The notes: generated from the letters alone by a model not told the origin. 64,000 nt of DNA from Calliopsis andreniformis (GCF_051401765.1 NC_135071.1:14796961-14860960); one strand, 5' to 3'. Numbered from the stretch's first letter, positions 24,776 to 36,242 are shown. Translations and numbers: made by a program.

Positions 24776-26280
24776 CACTGCATTATATCTACATGTTGTA
24801 TCACGAATTTTTGAGTAATTAAGTGCTATCAAATTTCAAGAGCTGGTCTCTTGCATTGAGATGCTTTTTTAGTTTTAGGGTGGTAAAGTTTGACAATTCT
24901 GTTTCTCTCACTTCACTGTGTGATTTCAATGTACAAAGTCACATTTATTAATATAACGAGGAGCAATTAGTTGCGCTTAAATTGAATGATATGGTCGGTA
25001 TGCTACAAACTCTAATTAACAGCACATGCCTTGTTACACTCGTTGCCCATTAACATTCCACTTAGGTGCTTTATTTTTGTCAATTATGCCCCATTATGTT
25101 CTTTCAATATTCCTAATTATTTATATGAGGTTAATTACAGGTATTCTTCAGTATTTTAACTCGAAACTTTTGTGGTATCAGTACTACCACAACATTATTT
25201 TTCAAATTATTGTAATGAGATTGTTCATAATCTCAGACTCTATCGTCCTGAACATTTATTTTAAAATTAACTACTATCTTTTCTATATCCAACAACTCGG
25301 CCCTCTCAGCCTGAAACATTAATCCCCGTATTTTTCCTATTAAATATTAAAAAGCTGACTCATTAGAAACACTGTGACTCCACAGCAGCAAAGGGTCAAC
25401 GTACACACTCCAGAAACTAAAGTAGAATAGTGGGACTATGGTTCGAAACACCAGAATCCAAACTTTCCAAACAAACATACAACCGCGTTGACGTAGATGA
25501 CACAGGTAGAAAAACATGTCTCCGTCGATGTGAATACAAATGGTCGAATGAGAATTGTCCATGTGGAAGCGGCCATCGGCGGATGGGAGAGTCTAGGTGG
25601 ATCGCCCGAAGCGCATTCCACTCGGTCTTCTTCTTTCTAACCAAATTACCGCCTCGAAAACACTTTCTTCCCGTTTCGAGCGCGGCCCCCTCGACGATTT
25701 TCCCTCTCGATAGACGCGCGTGATTTCCCGCGTCGAAGTGGGGAGGGAGACCAGCTCGTCTCTAAAAATTACGAATCGTCGGGCAGTTTCAGTGACAGTG
25801 TCACGTGCAGGTAATCGGAGAAAGTCGTTGACCCCGTTCGTGTAACCTGACGAACGCCCTCCCAGCTGCCTGCACTTGCGACAGAGGTGGACCCTGAATC
25901 GGCGAAATTCCTGTCGACGAGGCGCGCCGAACAGAAACACGGCGAAAACGATGCTGTCGCCGTTTAACGACCACTGCCCTCGTCCAGGTAAAATTCTTCT
26001 TTCGCAATGGGAGCTTAGAGACCCGTGATTTCGATCAGAGGATTGCTAGTGGCTTCTAGGGACACGTTGATTGTGATTGGAGGTGTAGGCTTTGGGGTAT
26101 TCTACTTGAGAATTTTTCGAGATACGTACCTAGTTGTGTTTTGGAGCATAGTGTTGTTTGGACACAAGTTCGATGGATAATCAAGTCTCCTTAGAACTAT
26201 TCCTTCAGTTTATTTTGTCGTTGACTTCAGAAAGGCAGATTTAATAAAATAATATAAATATGTATGATTTTGTGATGGAT
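24776..26280. other. Non-coding stretch, AT-rich then a CpG island at 25560-25990
   Basis: The AT-rich part holds a 98-codon hydrophobic frame (25026-25322) that composition explains. The island carries overlapping frames on both strands without domains. GTGACAGTGTCAC followed by GTG near 25791 is a short palindrome containing an E-box-like CACGTG. Confidence 0.5.
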
Positions 26281-26378
26281 ATACAAGGGTGATCAATTTA
26301 ACTGGAAAGCTTCTAACAAGTGTTGGAGGAACTTACAATGCTAACAGCATTTAGAATAAATGCTGCCAACACAATTCT
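26281..26378 (+). mobile_element. MITE family B, left part
   Basis: ACAAGGGTGATCAATTTAAC and GCATTTAGAATAAATGCTGC match the left end and inner palindrome of family B. The right terminal arm is not recognisable. Confidence 0.65.
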
Positions 26379-27131
26379 TCAGAAAATTCTCAAGTATAAA
26401 ATTCTACAGACTCGCTGTGTCTTTGTCTACTACCCTCTCCAAAAAAGGTACATTTTTTTTGCCCATAAGGAAGTGAAATCTAAAGCTCTCTACCTTTTTT
26501 TAAATTCTCCTCACAGTAGAGTCCCCAGACTAGATTGCAAAGCATTTTCACGATTCCTTTGTGCCTGGTGCAGACAAATCTGAGCGTGTTAGATGCATCT
26601 GGTACACGCAGAGCAATGTCAGATAAGGCAGGCGTGTAACAGGGTTTTCGCGTTATTTAGTCAGAAACGTCAGCTATTCGTCGTGTTACGGAACGTTGAG
26701 CAAGTTATGAAATGCGGCTGCGACGGAGCAAGTTGCTTTCTCGCGCTCCTGTCCCGTCCCCGAAGAAAGTTTCCGCGGCAAGTGCATTCGAACATTCGAA
26801 AGTCTCGCCTCCTCTTCGCCTCTGGCACGCTCTCGAATCCTGGGGACGATTCTTTCCGACTCGCGAGTCGAGAATCTTCTTTCATCTTCCATCGCGCGAA
26901 AGTGGTCGCTGGAGTGGCAGCTCTTTGAGATAGTTACTGTCAGGAGGTGTAAACATGTGTTTGCATTTGGAGAGGAAATAGATGGTGGTCGAGATTAATT
27001 CGAAGGGGACGTGTTTGTGTTGGGCCTACGTTAGGTGTAATACAGAGAAATTTAATTGAATTAATCTGTTAGGAACAGGATGAATCCGAAATTAGCCAGG
27101 TTTAAGTAATCTGGAAACATTATATGAGCTT

Positions 27132-27179
27132 CAAAGTGTATTAAGTCACATGGAAGACGAGTGGACTTAATACACTTTG
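27132..27179. other. Perfect inverted repeat, 16-bp stem and 16-base loop
   Basis: CAAAGTGTATTAAGTC (27132-27147) is exactly complementary to GACTTAATACACTTTG (27164-27179). It is too short for an animal microRNA precursor unless the flanks pair, which they do poorly. It could be a remnant foldback element, a structured RNA motif or a palindromic protein-binding site. Confidence 0.9.
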
Positions 27180-27301
27180 GCACTGGGGTCTAGGTATGTA
27201 AAATGCATAGAACTGTAACTTGGAATCTAGTATCTCAAGATGTGGTTTCTGGACTTGCACTGTGCTTCAAATCAAACTAATTCAATCAGACTAGACTCTA
27301 G

Positions 27302-27454
27302 GTCCAAGTGGAGATGAAGTCCATGTCGATATGAGGTCCAAATTGTGATGAGTTCCAACTTGAGATAAGGTCCAAGGCCAGATAAGGCCCAAGGTCAGAT
27401 GAGGTCCAAGTTTAGATAAGATCCAAGCTCAGATAAGATCCAAGCTCATATCAA
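27302..27454 (+). repeat. 17-bp minisatellite, nine units
   Basis: Unit consensus RTCCAAGNTCAGATRAG in register for nine copies; the last four are nearly identical (ATCCAAGCTCAGATAAG) and the first ones more diverged. Seventeen is not a multiple of three, and no frame stays open across the array. Confidence 0.9.
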
Positions 27455-28993
27455 TTTTCCTACCTTGCAAGCTCAATACGATCTCAATTATTTTAAAATA
27501 TATGTTGCCTCGTCACCAGAAGAAATCTAATGACCACAAGGCAACCTAAATCTAGTAAAATAACATTTTAAAACATATAATTTCCCCAGGCGACGAGCTC
27601 AAAGTAAAAGATACCGCTTCCTTCTATCAGAAGCAATTTCGTCGGCGTTTTCTCTGCTATCGACGCGATCAGCGCGAGATTCACCACGTCAAGCACATTG
27701 TAAGCCAGTCCCGCTTTAATTTCCACTTATTATCCAACGCTCGCGCGGTCTTTTTATCAGGCGCTGAATTATCGGGCTAATTACGTTAACGTTTCTCCGC
27801 ACAGTGGAAAACAAAGCTTGATAGTCGTCCATTGGCGTGGACCGCGGGCAAACGACGTCGTAAACCTTCTCCCTCTTCGCTGTAAAAAGGAGTCGCAGCT
27901 TCTTAGCGGTCCAGCCCCTTTAGATGCCGCTTTTTACGCTTCCGCTTGGCGATCTTCCCGGCCTCCTTTCTTCGCGAATTAGCTCCGCCGTTTACGCGGC
28001 AGAAGTTTAATCGTGAATCACTTGTGACACATTTTTACCATTCTCTATCGAGAGTGTTGGTGGATGAACAGTATCTACTCTTTCGTTGTGAGCTCGTTGC
28101 TGTGTACATTATACAGAGTACATACTCTGCTCTAAGATATAGATACATAGGAAAAGCTCGATTATCTGAGATACATAATTTAGATATAGAAAAATCGACT
28201 TCATTTTCTAAAATTGAAACGATGTATTTTTATTCTATTTCACATGAGAAAAATGATCATTTAGTGTACAGTTATAGTCGTGAGACTATAATAATCAGGG
28301 ACTGTGAACGTGTCCAGATACCTAGGTTCTCGAAATGTATTTTTAATTGCAAAAGACTACAAATACTCTCTCAAGACACTAATGTTCTCAAAATCCACAC
28401 ACACGTCTCTTCTAAAAAACTTGAAGCTCCTAAAAACTATCACAGTTTCTTTCTTCTCCTCGCCACCCATAGAGTATTTAGAAAGGCCCCCCGGAAACGA
28501 TGCACTTTTATGAAAGCGTGTTCCGCCAAGTCGTATCTAGCGATCGAGCTGCCAACAGAGTAGCTCTTTTCACCGCGTTTTCTACCGCGGTGCTCGTTTT
28601 TTTTCTCTCTCTCTGGCTCGTTCCCCTTTTCATCTGGCAGCTCTATCGCCGCAACTCGTCGAACCCCGCTGTTTATCGAGCAGGGAAACCATTTGTCCGA
28701 GGCGAGCCGCGTTTCTTTATTGCGAGGCCCGACGCCGGCCAGGACATTGGCCTTCCACGCGAGTTCCTACTTCACGTTTATGTAACTCGTTCCATCGCTC
28801 GCGCCTACGCCGCAAGTTACACGCTAACAAGTCACGCCTGTGCACGCTAATCGCCGCACGCGCCGTCCCCACCATGGCTCGCTTTCTAGCGAGTGCTGGC
28901 GAAGGGAAAGGAGTCGAGGAGTTTCAGATTTTGGGAGATGGAGGAGGCAGGCTGGAGATGGATTCTGGAATTCTGGAGCTTTGAGGAGATAAA

Positions 28994-29445
28994 GTGTTTG
29001 GGAATTGGGGAAGTTTTGGGAGGAGTGTCTGAGAATTGGGGAAGCTTTTGGGAGGAGTGTCTGAGAATTGGGAAATTTTTTGGAGGAGTGTCTGAGAATT
29101 GGGGAAGTTTTTGGAGGAGTGTCTGAGAATTGGGGAAGTTTTTGGAGGAGTGTTTGGGAATTGGGGAAGTTTTGGGAGGAGTGTCTGAGAATTGGGAAAT
29201 TTTTTGGAGGAGTGCCTGAGAATTGGGGAAGTTTTTGGAGGAGTGTCTGAGAATTGGGGAAGTTCTTGGAGGAGTGTCTGAGAATTGGGGAAGTTTTTGG
29301 AGGAGTGTCTGAGAATTGGGAAGTTTTTGGAGGAGTGTCTGAGAATTGGGAAGTTTTTGGAGGAGTGTCTGAGAATTGGGGAAGTTTTTGGAGGAGTGTC
29401 TGAGAATAGGGGAAGTTTCTGAGAATTGGGGAACTTTTTGGAAGA
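28994..29445 (+). repeat. 31/32-bp G-rich minisatellite, about 14 units
   Basis: The unit contains GGAGGAGTGTCTGAGAATTG and GGGAAGTTTTT. Length alternates between 31 and 32 because of a GGG/GGGG variant. Sub-types (AAGTTTTGGG, AAATTTTTTGG, AAGTTTTTGG) recur in a similar order, suggesting block duplication of 3-4 units. A 215-codon minus-strand frame (28824-29471) and short plus-strand frames run through it because the units contain few stops; their peptides are just translated repeat units. Confidence 0.95.
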
Positions 29446-30490
29446 GAGCTGAAAACTGGGAAAATTTTCATAGGAGTGTTTGAGAAAGTAATAGGCTTAT
29501 CAAAGTAATAGGCTTCTGGGTACTGATTACTGAGTCAACTACCTTACAAACGAAGAAAATAGAAACATAAATACTACTTTTCCTATAATGAATAATATGT
29601 ACTTATTTCATCGCCAAAATCGATGGACGTTGAAGTAATCGTTTAACGATGCAGCGATCGATAGTAGAAATTGATGGATTCTTTTCTAGTGGACAGACTT
29701 GAGTAAACGATAAAGTCGCCAAGATCCACAGAACCGATAACATCACCACATTACCCAATAAGTGCATATTCAAACACCGCGTGTTCCAAAGTCGATCCAA
29801 GTTATTAATATTTACTTCCTGTGGTCTTATGCAACCCCTGCCTACCATCAATTATTACACAGTAGCATACGCAAACACGTTCACCTACGTGGCAACGTGT
29901 TTGCATTTCCTGTAACCCATACCGTTAAATCGACCAGCAAGTTTTCCGGTTCGGTTTGTTATTTAGATAGCTGCGAACGTTCAGAACAGGGGAGAGCATT
30001 TGATGAATGATTGAGTAACAAGGTTACCTGCCTGCAAACTTATACAATGTGTTTTCGAGCATTGTCATAAGCAAACTCGATAATAATTATCATTCCTTTA
30101 ACGTTCATCTTGCCACTATAGTGTCTTCCTTGGAAGTGAATTTTTATGCGTTTTTTCATGGTCTCTGTTTTCGGTTCAGAATGATCTACTGAACACTCTG
30201 GTTAAATTATCCTCTTGGGAGTATCCACTGTTGGTAATCCTTTTTCTTGGGAAACTCTGTATATCACAGGACACTGGTTCTCTCTCGTACATGGCTAATA
30301 ATTAAACTGTAGCCACTTCTGTATTTATGAGAAAAAATACTCAAAGAAGTATAGATAGCAACCACATAATGTTCTATTATCCAAAAATTCTATTCTTCGA
30401 CCAGTGTTATCTCCCTATTAGTTCGAATACAAGAGTCTCTACTGTATAACATTTGCTCGACTCGTGCTCTGCTCATCTGTTGCATAAATC
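29446..30490. other. Non-coding stretch
   Basis: AT-rich to mixed DNA. A repeated AAGTAATAGGCTT occurs at 29487-29515. Frames at 29603-30010 overlap on opposite strands and have no domain. Nothing else is recognised. Confidence 0.5.
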
Positions 30491-30492
30491 CT

Positions 30493-30648
30493 CTAACACA
30501 TTCGAGACCAGTGTCTTTTGCCAAGACTGTCCTCAGCGGTCAGCAACAGTCTGTTCAGCACAAAACTGACTCACACGTTGCGTCCTTGGCTACTAAAGAG
30601 ACCTACGCTTTGACCCAATGCCTGGGTCATCAGACTCGAATGTGTTAA
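30493..30648 (+). mobile_element. piggyBac-like MITE, about 150 bp
   Basis: Ends CTAACACATTCGAG (30493) and CTCGAATGTGTTAA (30635-30648) are inverted, with TTAA intact on the right and CTAA on the left, as expected for an aged TTAA target. The interior is non-coding. TTAA flanks with CAC-type termini point to the piggyBac superfamily; that assignment is inference. Confidence 0.6.
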
Positions 30649-30650
30649 TG

Positions 30651-31560
30651 GACCTTAACTCAGCCAACCAAGTTCAAACGTCCAGACAGCGGTCTGCCAC
30701 ATGAAACGATAGCTTCCCATAAACATCCAACCCCATCACTCTCTCCTCCAACAATGTTGCAGGAGGGCGTCGCGGTGCTTGGGTGGCAAGCGAGCAGGAT
30801 CCATCTTCCTGTCTGTGGGCGTCGCCAAGAAAAGCTGCTTTCCTCCTGCTGAGGGCTCACGCGCGGCAGCTTCACCCTGTGACATCGGCCAGTGGCGAAT
30901 CGCATGCTAATCGCGCGAGCTGGTCTTGCGTGTGGAAACACGCGGTCAGGCACGCGTGAGATCGGGTATCGCTCGATCGGGTTATCTCGCACGTGCGCAC
31001 GCGCGTGTTCGCGGCACGTTTCTCTTCCCCGAGGCACGAGCGGGCAGGAATGCGCTGACACGTTGCCCCGATGGGACTTGAGCTTTTTGCCATCGCCTTG
31101 GGAAAGGGAATTGGGAGCACTCTTTCCTGCTTTAGAGGAGGATGTTCTTCCTGGTTGGACGGTGGAAGGGGGTTACGAGGGTCAGAAGGGAGGATTTATT
31201 ATATTTGGGAAGATTCAACCCTTTGAATGGAGGGTTTGTACTTATAGACGTAGGGTGTAAAGGGAAATGGAAATTAAGGGGTTGAGATTTAGAAGCTGTT
31301 TCGTAATACTGGGCTAAGGTGGTGAAGCTGAAATAATAACGATATTTCTGAATTTTTTTGTTTCCATTTTTTTATTAGCTTTATTGGTTTACTTGTGTCT
31401 TAGGGTATCTATTGTAAACGTGTCTAATCGACCAAACTGATTAAAGGCATTTGAGAACGTGCTTCTCTCTCTTCTCAGAGAGTTTCTCGAACGAAGGGAC
31501 CATAAGGAGAGCGACTCTCGTTGCCAGTCTGTATCTGCATTTCAAAGAGAGCAATATAAA
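30651..31560. other. Non-coding stretch with a GC-rich island at 30680-31150
   Basis: Overlapping frames on both strands in the island (30660-31260) have no domain. A run of alternating purine-pyrimidine (CGCACGTGCGCACGCGCGTG) lies near 30989-31008. Confidence 0.5.
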
Positions 31561-31688
31561 TATACAGGGTGATCAGTTTAACTGGAAACCCTCTCAGTGT
31601 TGGCAGCATTTATTGTAAATGCTGTAGCATCATAAGTGCTGCCAACATTCATTAGAAGGTTTTCAGTTAAACCGATCACCCTGTATAG
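31561..31688 (+). mobile_element. MITE family B, best-preserved copy with 34-bp TIRs
   Basis: The left arm TATACAGGGTGATCAG with TTTAACTGGAAACCCTCT matches the complement of the right arm (ending GATCACCCTGTATA) with about four mismatches. The interior has a nested inverted pair, GTTGGCAGCA and TGCTGCCAAC. TA flanks both ends. Non-coding; superfamily unknown. Confidence 0.85.
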
Positions 31689-31718
31689 GTATTAGTTTTA
31701 ACATAACTATTATTCCTG

Positions 31719-31788
31719 TCCCAGGTGAAGTCCTCTGGAAAGCATTGACTCTAATGCGTTCCAGGGCACTTTTCGTGAAACACGAACA
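31719..31788 (+). repeat. Short hairpin element family H
   Basis: TCCCAGGTGAAGTCCTCTGG with AAAGCATT, and AATGCGTTCCAGGGCACTT, are inverted arms around GACTCT. It ends in AAACACGAACAGTA. It follows the family B copy by 30 bp. Confidence 0.65.
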
Positions 31789-32756
31789 GTAGGTACTCGT
31801 ATGAAATTTATAATATCTATAATTACTATCTACTATCTATTATTATTTACAAAATATGTATATGTACCAGAGTATGTAAGCTCGCTATAATGAACCTGGC
31901 AACTAATTTGTGTCAGGGTCAGGCTTGCACATCGTCTATCTTAACTTCTACCTATTGACCCACTGATATTTTCCACACGAAGACCCCGAGTAAAACATAT
32001 TTACCTATTCTCACTGAATATCAACAAAATCAATATAACACCAGCTAATATATACATATATAAAACTAAACAAAAAACTGTATTAAAAAATCCCATAAAA
32101 TATGAAAAATTCTCACCAGAAATCTATCCTCTGCAACAATTTTACTATTCGTAAAAGTAGGGACAATTGAACGAAGCTTTAAAAAGTATCAGCAAGATTG
32201 TGAGGCCAATTTCGCAATACGATGTACATATCTCGATGTTCCAGTCCAAACCGTAATTAACGTAATCTCTATTAATAGGCTACTTGGGATCGCAGATAAG
32301 AAATTAGAGGATTATACTCCCAACAATCATCATTCGAGTGGACAATTAGGACGGCCATTGTTATCAACGGCTCGAAGACCCTCTTCAATCGACGACCATT
32401 GTCCCGTCGTGAGCTTTATGCGATTACAACATTGGTTGCAGCGATGCTCCTATAGAAATGCTAATAGGTATGCCAAGTTTGCATCGACGCGGTTTCTAAT
32501 GATTGGCGTCACCCCCGACGTCAACCTTGTTAGGGACAGGTGTCAATAACCTCGAGCAGGATGTGCTTCGACGTGCCTTAGTACACGTCTTCTTTCAGCA
32601 GTTTTACTTTCGATCTTGGTATTACTTACTTAGGGACTGCAATGAAACACCTATGGTGGATTGTATATTTGCTGTTTTGTCTTGATAAAAGCTGAGTGGT
32701 ACATTTATGATGGTTGATGATGCTGTGGTGATGCTAGAAAAGGTGAAAAGAGAGAG
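31789..32756. other. Non-coding AT-rich stretch
   Basis: AT-rich DNA with TATA-like microrepeats near 32045-32065, and a slightly GC-richer part at 32340-32600 holding two overlapping short frames. No feature is supported. Confidence 0.5.
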
Positions 32757-33140
32757 ACTTCAATATTTGAAAATTTGAAGTGCAGTAGTTATTTGAAAAT
32801 TAATCATTTTTAGTGTGTCTGAAAATTGGAAAATTGGTGTAAGTACCTACTTGAAGTTTTACGATTTTGAACTTCTGAACGCTTGAATACTAAACAATTT
32901 AGAAACCATAGCAGGTAGATATTAGAAGATTGAAAGTTTGTAGACAATATTTGAAAATTCAAAATTAAGAGCATCTGCTTAAAATGTTGAACTTTTGAAT
33001 ATTTAAACACGTGGAAACTGTCTAGATATTTTAAATTTCAAAATTTTGAAAATTCGATATTTAAAAGCTTAGACCAGGTGTTACAAATTTTAAACATTTC
33101 GAATATTCAAAATCTTGAAACCTGGAATCGGTATTTGAAA
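32757..33140. repeat. AT-rich simple block 6
   Basis: Mixed-orientation AATATTTGAAAATTTG and TTCAAAATTTT words, more degenerate than blocks 1, 4 and 5. It ends before a CpG island at about 33220. Confidence 0.7.
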
Positions 33141-33708
33141 TTTCTTAAAATCTGCAAACCAGTAAAGACTCAAAAAGTGTTCGTTACACTCGATAGCTTT
33201 CTTCGTCACCTCTGCTCAAATCACCTGCACGTCTCTCGCGAAGTTTCAATCGAACGATCTTATTGTCAGTTCGACAGGGGATCGCGAAAGAAAGATCGAT
33301 CCTATTCCATCGCGATCTGCATCGGTTTTCACGCGGGCACTTAGCATAGAGCGAGAAAGTGGGTCGCAGAAAGCAAGGCCACTGACACTGGCCGCAGCCG
33401 CGAGAGAGTCGCCTCCATTTTCTTCTCTCTTCCTCTTTCTTTTCCCATTCGAGCGGCCTCCCCCGTCGCCTGCCTCCTTTCTCTCTTTCTCCCTGACCCT
33501 CTCGCCCCTCTGCCCTTCCGGCTCGTTACGCTCGCGAGAATCATCGTGCTCGATCGCGAATTACTCTCGTAATATTTGCGCGGAGAAAATGCGCGGACGT
33601 GGCGCGTGTGCGCTCATCCGTGGCGAGCGTTATGTCACTAACAAGCGAACCGTCGTGCTACGTTGAGAGCGTACCCTCTGGTCAGTTTGACGACCAATGT
33701 CATGGTTT

Positions 33709-33802
33709 CTTTTTTTTTTTCAGGGTTGGAGCCTCTGCTGGCTGGAGAAAAAAAGAATCTGACTTGGGAACTGTTTAGGAGCTGTGGCAGCTGATGGTGA
33801 GT
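33709..33802 (+). other. Candidate short exon (33724-33796) with both splice signals
   Basis: A strong acceptor (C followed by twelve Ts, then CAG at 33721-33723) precedes 73 bases that end in GATG and a consensus donor GTGAGT at 33797. One reading frame is open for most of it, starting LEPLLAGEKK and ending ELFRSCGS before a TGA at the 3' edge; the other two frames stop. It could be a non-coding exon, a terminal coding exon or chance. I do not recognise the peptide, and no partner exon is identified. Confidence 0.2.
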
Positions 33803-34612
33803 CGTGTTAAGAATTGTCTATACTTCTTTTTATTTATTCAAATTTTATTGAGCCTGAAACTTTAAGTAGTAATCAGGATTGAAAATTCATGAAAAATCAC
33901 CATATTTATATGGTCACAAATTTTTGAGACTTCGATCGCTGCTCGACTCCAGTTCATTTTTGGATAGCAGAAATTTGGGGTAGTAGACACATACCAAATG
34001 AACGACTCTGATATCTCAATTTTAATTGGATTTAATTCCATTATAGTACTCTATACTATTACTGTATTTGAGAGATTACCTATTTCTGAGTTCGTCAAAT
34101 CTGCTCTACATTTCAAAATGGTGTCCCAAGTATCCTAGCCCCCAAAGACCCAAATACCCGAATTCCTCCAATTGTAAGTGACAGCGGTACTTCAGAACGA
34201 ACGAGTGCCCGAGGGATCCTCTCAGTTTTGCCTGGTACTTTTCCCCAGGGCACCGTATCGAGGTTAAATCTGCTTTCGGCGTCGGAGGTCGATTACCCCG
34301 ATTTGCGACGAAATTCTCGGCCAGGTATCGACGAAACTCTCACTCGACGAGTTCCCTGAACCGGCCGCCTCGTAACGTTGTTTGCGCCTTTTACGCCCGT
34401 TTCGCCTTTCCCGCGGCCCATCGTCGTCGAACACTGCCAATGCCGAATTCCACGGGTCAACGTACCACTTCCGACTTTCTTATCCGAAACGAAACTATGC
34501 GGTCGGTAGCGTTGCATCAGCCTCGTAACCTACCCCCACCACGACTAATTCACCTCCCATCGAAATTCGTCATCGACTCCAACTGAGCTTCTCTCACGTC
34601 TAGCTGTACATA

Positions 34613-34760
34613 TACAGGGTGTTTCCAAATGCGTGGGACAGTCTTGGAGGATAGGTTCTACGTGTACAGAGTGAGTGGAAAATCGTGGTACAATCGGCTA
34701 GGGGATAATTCTACGTAAAAGAATGAGGAAAAGATGTGGCATACAATTTTTTCATCTGAG
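34613..34760 (+). mobile_element. TACAGGGTG-type MITE ends, family G
   Basis: A TACAGGGTGTTTCC end at 34613 is followed at 34664 by TACAGAGTGAGTGGAAAATCG and GGGGATAATTCTA, which match the element at 58751 over about 90 bp. The right ends were not found. The nested ends suggest one element inserted into another. Confidence 0.55.
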
Positions 34761-35465
34761 GCTTCATTTTGAGAATATCGAATTTGGAGTTTGCTTAAAA
34801 TTGTATAAGTCATGTTCTTCAGAAAGTTGAGTTTCATTTCCTTCATTTTGGTTTAAATTGGTACTTATAAGGAGTTTGTAATTTTAAAGAAGGTTGAATT
34901 AAAGGAGACAGTAGAATATACTGAAATTGAAGTCCATGATGAAGAATTGAATTTCTGAACTCCAAATGCTAGTATCTCTAGAATATGCATTCATATTTAG
35001 CCAAAGAGAAACCGTGAAATTGTATCTAAACAGTGGCAAGTTTCTTTTCAATATGCCCCTCAGCCAATTAGACTCATTTCTAGCTAAACTAATTTCCACA
35101 GAATTGACTTATCCAGTGTTCCACGAAATGTAACGAACTTTCGCAATTACACAATAGCCTCTCCTGCGCGTATGAAGACGTGTATGGTTTCGAGAGGATC
35201 GTCCCATGGCGGCTTGTTTTGCTCCGAGGCGAATCGTCAGCTTGTCAATGACCCTCTCGGAGAAACTCTCACTTCTCTCACCCTTTCTCCGAGTCTTCGC
35301 GTGCTCCTCGCCACGTCACCCATGTCGCGAACCCCTCTAACCTCGGTCCTCGACGAAATCGCGCGAGGTGAGTCAACGTTAGTCGCGAGAAATGCAGTTT
35401 CGAGATGCAATGGAAGCTGAAGAGTTCTATGAGCTTCTATGTTTGGAGAATATTCTGGTACAACA

Positions 35466-35860
35466 GGGACCCAATTGGTGATCAGAACCCAATTCCTGAT
35501 CAGTTATTTAAATACATATACGAAATTTATTTTGATAAAAATTTGTTCCAGAAAATTAGTAAGTAATTGTTATCTATCTTAATATTTATACCTGAAATTT
35601 AGTAGCTAGTAGTGAGACATAATTGTCATACTGTTATGTGAGACATAATATATGATCAGCTATTGTTACCTTTATGTCTTACGTTAAGAACTAAATTCTG
35701 ATTTAATTATTATTAATTTATCACTTTTTTCAATAGCAAATTGAAAAGGACACAGAGATTTATGTGAATAATAAATAATTTTTTGGATTTCGGTCATTTT
35801 TTGGTGTACATGTTAGGAAAACTATTCTTCTTACTCTTAAGTGATCAGGAACTGGGTCCT
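35466..35860 (+). mobile_element. TIR element family I, 395 bp
   Basis: The left end carries GGACCCAATTGGTGATCAG directly followed by a second form, AACCCAATTCCTGATCAG; the right end is GTGATCAGGAACTGGGTCCT, their inverted partner. The AT-rich interior of about 340 bp is non-coding but matches the copy at 48226-48552 throughout (ATAAAAATTTGTTCCA, TTACTCTTAAGTGATCAG). Superfamily unknown. Confidence 0.75.
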
Positions 35861-35909
35861 AAATGCTGTGTTGAGGTTGGATAGTTGTATTAGAGTTGAA
35901 GTAGAATTT

Positions 35910-36119
35910 TTAAGCTTTAACTAGTATGTTATTAGCAGCTTTATGACATAATGTAATACAATTTCTACTAGTACTTTATTATAAAACATTATTAATAATA
36001 GTGAGCAGAGAATCAATAGCTTCTCAGTTTATTGTCATCTATAGGCTTGTTTAACAAGTTCTGAATATTATGCAACATCAGGTATACGTAAATGAAGATA
36101 TACCTACGCAAAATGCTCG
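35910..36119 (+). mobile_element. piggyBac-like element, partial copy
   Basis: TTAA then GCTTTAACTAGTATG at 35910 parallels the left end of the complete element at 36243. AGCAGAGAATCAATAGC followed by TCTCAGTTTATTG parallels the interior of that copy. The right end is lost, possibly through the foldback at 36125. Confidence 0.5.
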
Positions 36120-36124
36120 TCAGC

Positions 36125-36214
36125 TGTGTCTGGCTTGGAGGATTATTCTACTGACGCTGGTGCATCTGACTCGGCTGGTTCACGCTGGCAGTAGAATAGG
36201 TCCCAAGTCAGACA
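36125..36214 (+). mobile_element. Foldback element family F
   Basis: GTGTCTGGCTTGGAGG with ATTATTCTACTG (36125-36152), and CAGTAGAATAGG with TCCCAAGTCAGACAC (36188-36214), are inverted arms around a loop of about 35 bases. The same arms occur at 51094-51176 and as tandem half-copies at 50101-50166. Confidence 0.7.
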
Positions 36215-36242
36215 CACTTCTCCAAGGACTTCAAGAGCATCT

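Larger units (their letters stand above)
26379..28992. other. Non-coding stretch with islands at 26590-26930, 27600-28020 and 28480-28900
   Basis: It contains the hairpin at 27132 and the minisatellite at 27302 (listed separately). The longest non-repeat open frame of the window, 205 codons at 27946-28563, lies here. It is Tyr/Ser/Arg-rich with no signal peptide, domain or repeat that I recognise, and a frame of that size is within chance for 64 kb. I do not call it a gene. Confidence 0.45.
33141..35465. other. Non-coding stretch with islands at 33220-33660 and 34180-34560
   Basis: It holds the candidate exon at 33724 and the TACAGGGTG elements at 34613. The plus-strand frame 35172-35420 is followed inside its end by a donor-like GAG/GTGAGT (about 35368), but its peptide is not recognisable. 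Confidence 0.45.

Noticed and set aside
27132..27179. microRNA precursor
   Set aside because: The stem is only 16 bp with a 16-base loop and the flanks do not extend the pairing, so it is too short for a typical animal pre-miRNA. No known insect miRNA seed arrangement was recognised in it.
27946..28563. 205-codon plus-strand open frame
   Set aside because: No domain, signal peptide or homology recognised. One frame of this size is expected by chance in 64 kb of mixed composition, and no splice or promoter context supports it.
28824..29471. 215-codon minus-strand open frame rich in Pro, Ser and Thr
   Set aside because: It is the translation of a 31/32-bp minisatellite; the repeat is not in a multiple of three and the peptide only mirrors the units.
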